This document shows positions 6,026 to 6,437 of a DNA stretch of 6,437 bases, piece after piece. Both the position numbers and the translations under genes were made by a program. Under the pieces are notes generated by a model. It made no database searches. It was given only the letters and a program-made list of their open reading frames with translations, and was not told the origin of the DNA. This stretch comes from Candidatus Nomurabacteria bacterium CG_4_10_14_0_2_um_filter_30_12 (GTDB lineage: Bacteria > Patescibacteriota > Minisyncoccia > Phycocordibacterales > UBA9973), in contig PFOY01000049.1 of the NCBI GenBank assembly GCA_002792755.1, positions 1-6,437 on the forward strand, written 5' to 3'. How positions within the stretch are numbered: the stretch's first letter is position 1; each line of letters opens with the position of its first letter.

Positions 6026-6437
6026 ATGCAAGATTATAAACAACAATTTAAAGGAAAGAAAATTACAGTCATGGGGCTAGGTATTTTAGGGCGAGGATTA
6101 GGATATACCAAATTTTTAGCAGAATGTGGTGCTGATTTGATAGTTACTGATTTGAAGACAAAAGAACAACTCAAAACTTCAGTAGAATTAATTACGAATT
6201 ACGAATTAAAAATTAAAAATAAAAAGAAAATAAAATTTGTCTTGGGTGAACACAGGTTAGAAGATTTTAGGGATAGAGATATGATTATAAAGGCTGCTGG
6301 TGTGCCTCTTGATTCTATTTATATAAAAGAAGCACAAAAAAATAGGATTCCAATAGAAATGGATGTGTCTTTGTTTATTAAATGTGCACCAGAAGTCATA
6401 TTGATTGGAATTACAGGAACTAGAGGCAAGAGTATGA
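6026..6437 (+). CDS. murD: UDP-N-acetylmuramoylalanine--D-glutamate ligase MurD, N-terminal part (cut by window edge)
   Basis: MurD adds D-glutamate to UDP-MurNAc-L-Ala in the cytoplasm, the step before MurE. I translated 137 residues plus one base before the window ends. A Rossmann-like first domain opens with KKITVMGLGILGRGLG (11-26). Then come TDLKTKEQLK, FVLGEHRLEDF (71-81), AAGVPLDSIYIKEA (90-103) and IPIEMDVSLF (108-117). The ATP-binding P-loop GITGTRGKS (128-136) sits at the right edge. The match to MurD rather than other Mur ligases rests on the G-x-G start, the GVP.DS.YI.EA segment and the short distance to the P-loop. The reading frame is open and the first ATG fits the family's N-terminus. 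No Shine-Dalgarno sequence is visible, and the leader is A/T-rich. About ten residues (55-65, LITNYELKIKN) are encoded by an ATTACGA-type repeat and lie where MurD proteins normally have a shorter helix connection. Confidence 0.9.
   Translation, partial: MQDYKQQFKGKKITVMGLGILGRGLGYTKFLAECGADLIVTDLKTKEQLKTSVELITNYELKIKNKKKIKFVLGEHRLEDFRDRDMIIKAAGVPLDSIYIKEAQKNRIPIEMDVSLFIKCAPEVILIGITGTRGKSM
6189..6207. repeat. ATTACGA-type repeat in frame inside murD (copy 2)
   Basis: The 18 bases TAATTACGAATTACGAAT at 4274-4291 recur exactly here at 6189-6206. They are followed by AT-rich degenerate continuation (TAAAAATTAAAAAT) to about 6220. Together they encode roughly residues 55-65 of MurD (LITNYELKIKN) without breaking the frame. 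The insertion lies before FVLGEHRLEDF, in a surface-exposed part of the first domain as far as family knowledge suggests. Confidence 0.6.

Overview
This is an AT-rich window (roughly one third G+C by eye). It carries four complete plus-strand genes and one gene cut by the right edge: secA, a DUF1653 gene, murE, an unrecognised cysteine-rich gene and murD. The proteins suggest a member of the Patescibacteria / Candidate Phyla Radiation (Parcubacteria-like). SecA has an insertion in its first nucleotide-binding domain and a shrunken helical wing. MurE lacks the usual UDP-MurNAc-binding first domain. The cysteine-rich protein resembles an uninformatively named group that I associate with these genomes. 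All four complete genes end in TAA and read through under the standard bacterial code, so nothing suggests the TGA=Gly code of Gracilibacteria. The taxonomic call is inference from memory of protein families, not from a search.

Layout. Positions 1-45 hold a strong hairpin terminator belonging to whatever lies upstream. Positions 46-183 hold a possible extended -10 promoter and then a 116-base block with perfect 12-base inverted ends. That block is flanked on both sides by ATGAGT, and the right-hand copy is the start of secA. It looks either like a miniature transposable element inserted exactly at the secA start codon or like a structured leader RNA. secA (184-2751), the DUF1653 gene (2761-3009), murE (3017-4276) and the cysteine-rich gene (4290-5966) follow with gaps of only 7-13 bases. 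A 59-base gap with a hairpin then separates murD (6026 to the edge). There are no gaps over 300 bases, no RNA genes that I recognise, no CRISPR array and no convincing minus-strand genes.

Functionally this is a cell-envelope cluster. SecA powers protein export. MurD adds D-glutamate, and MurE adds the third residue, to the cytoplasmic peptidoglycan precursor; the DNPR motif in MurE suggests meso-diaminopimelate. The cysteine-rich protein between murE and murD is the least understood gene. It begins and ends with the same eight-cysteine module, and between them are two related Cys/Asn/Tyr-rich segments.

Three short sequence elements look inserted into otherwise ordinary sequence. They are the block at the secA start, a 21-base perfect palindrome in frame inside murE, and an ATTACGA-type repeat that occurs once at the murE/next-gene junction and once in frame inside murD. 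Together they suggest a genome in which small repeats spread and are tolerated inside essential genes.
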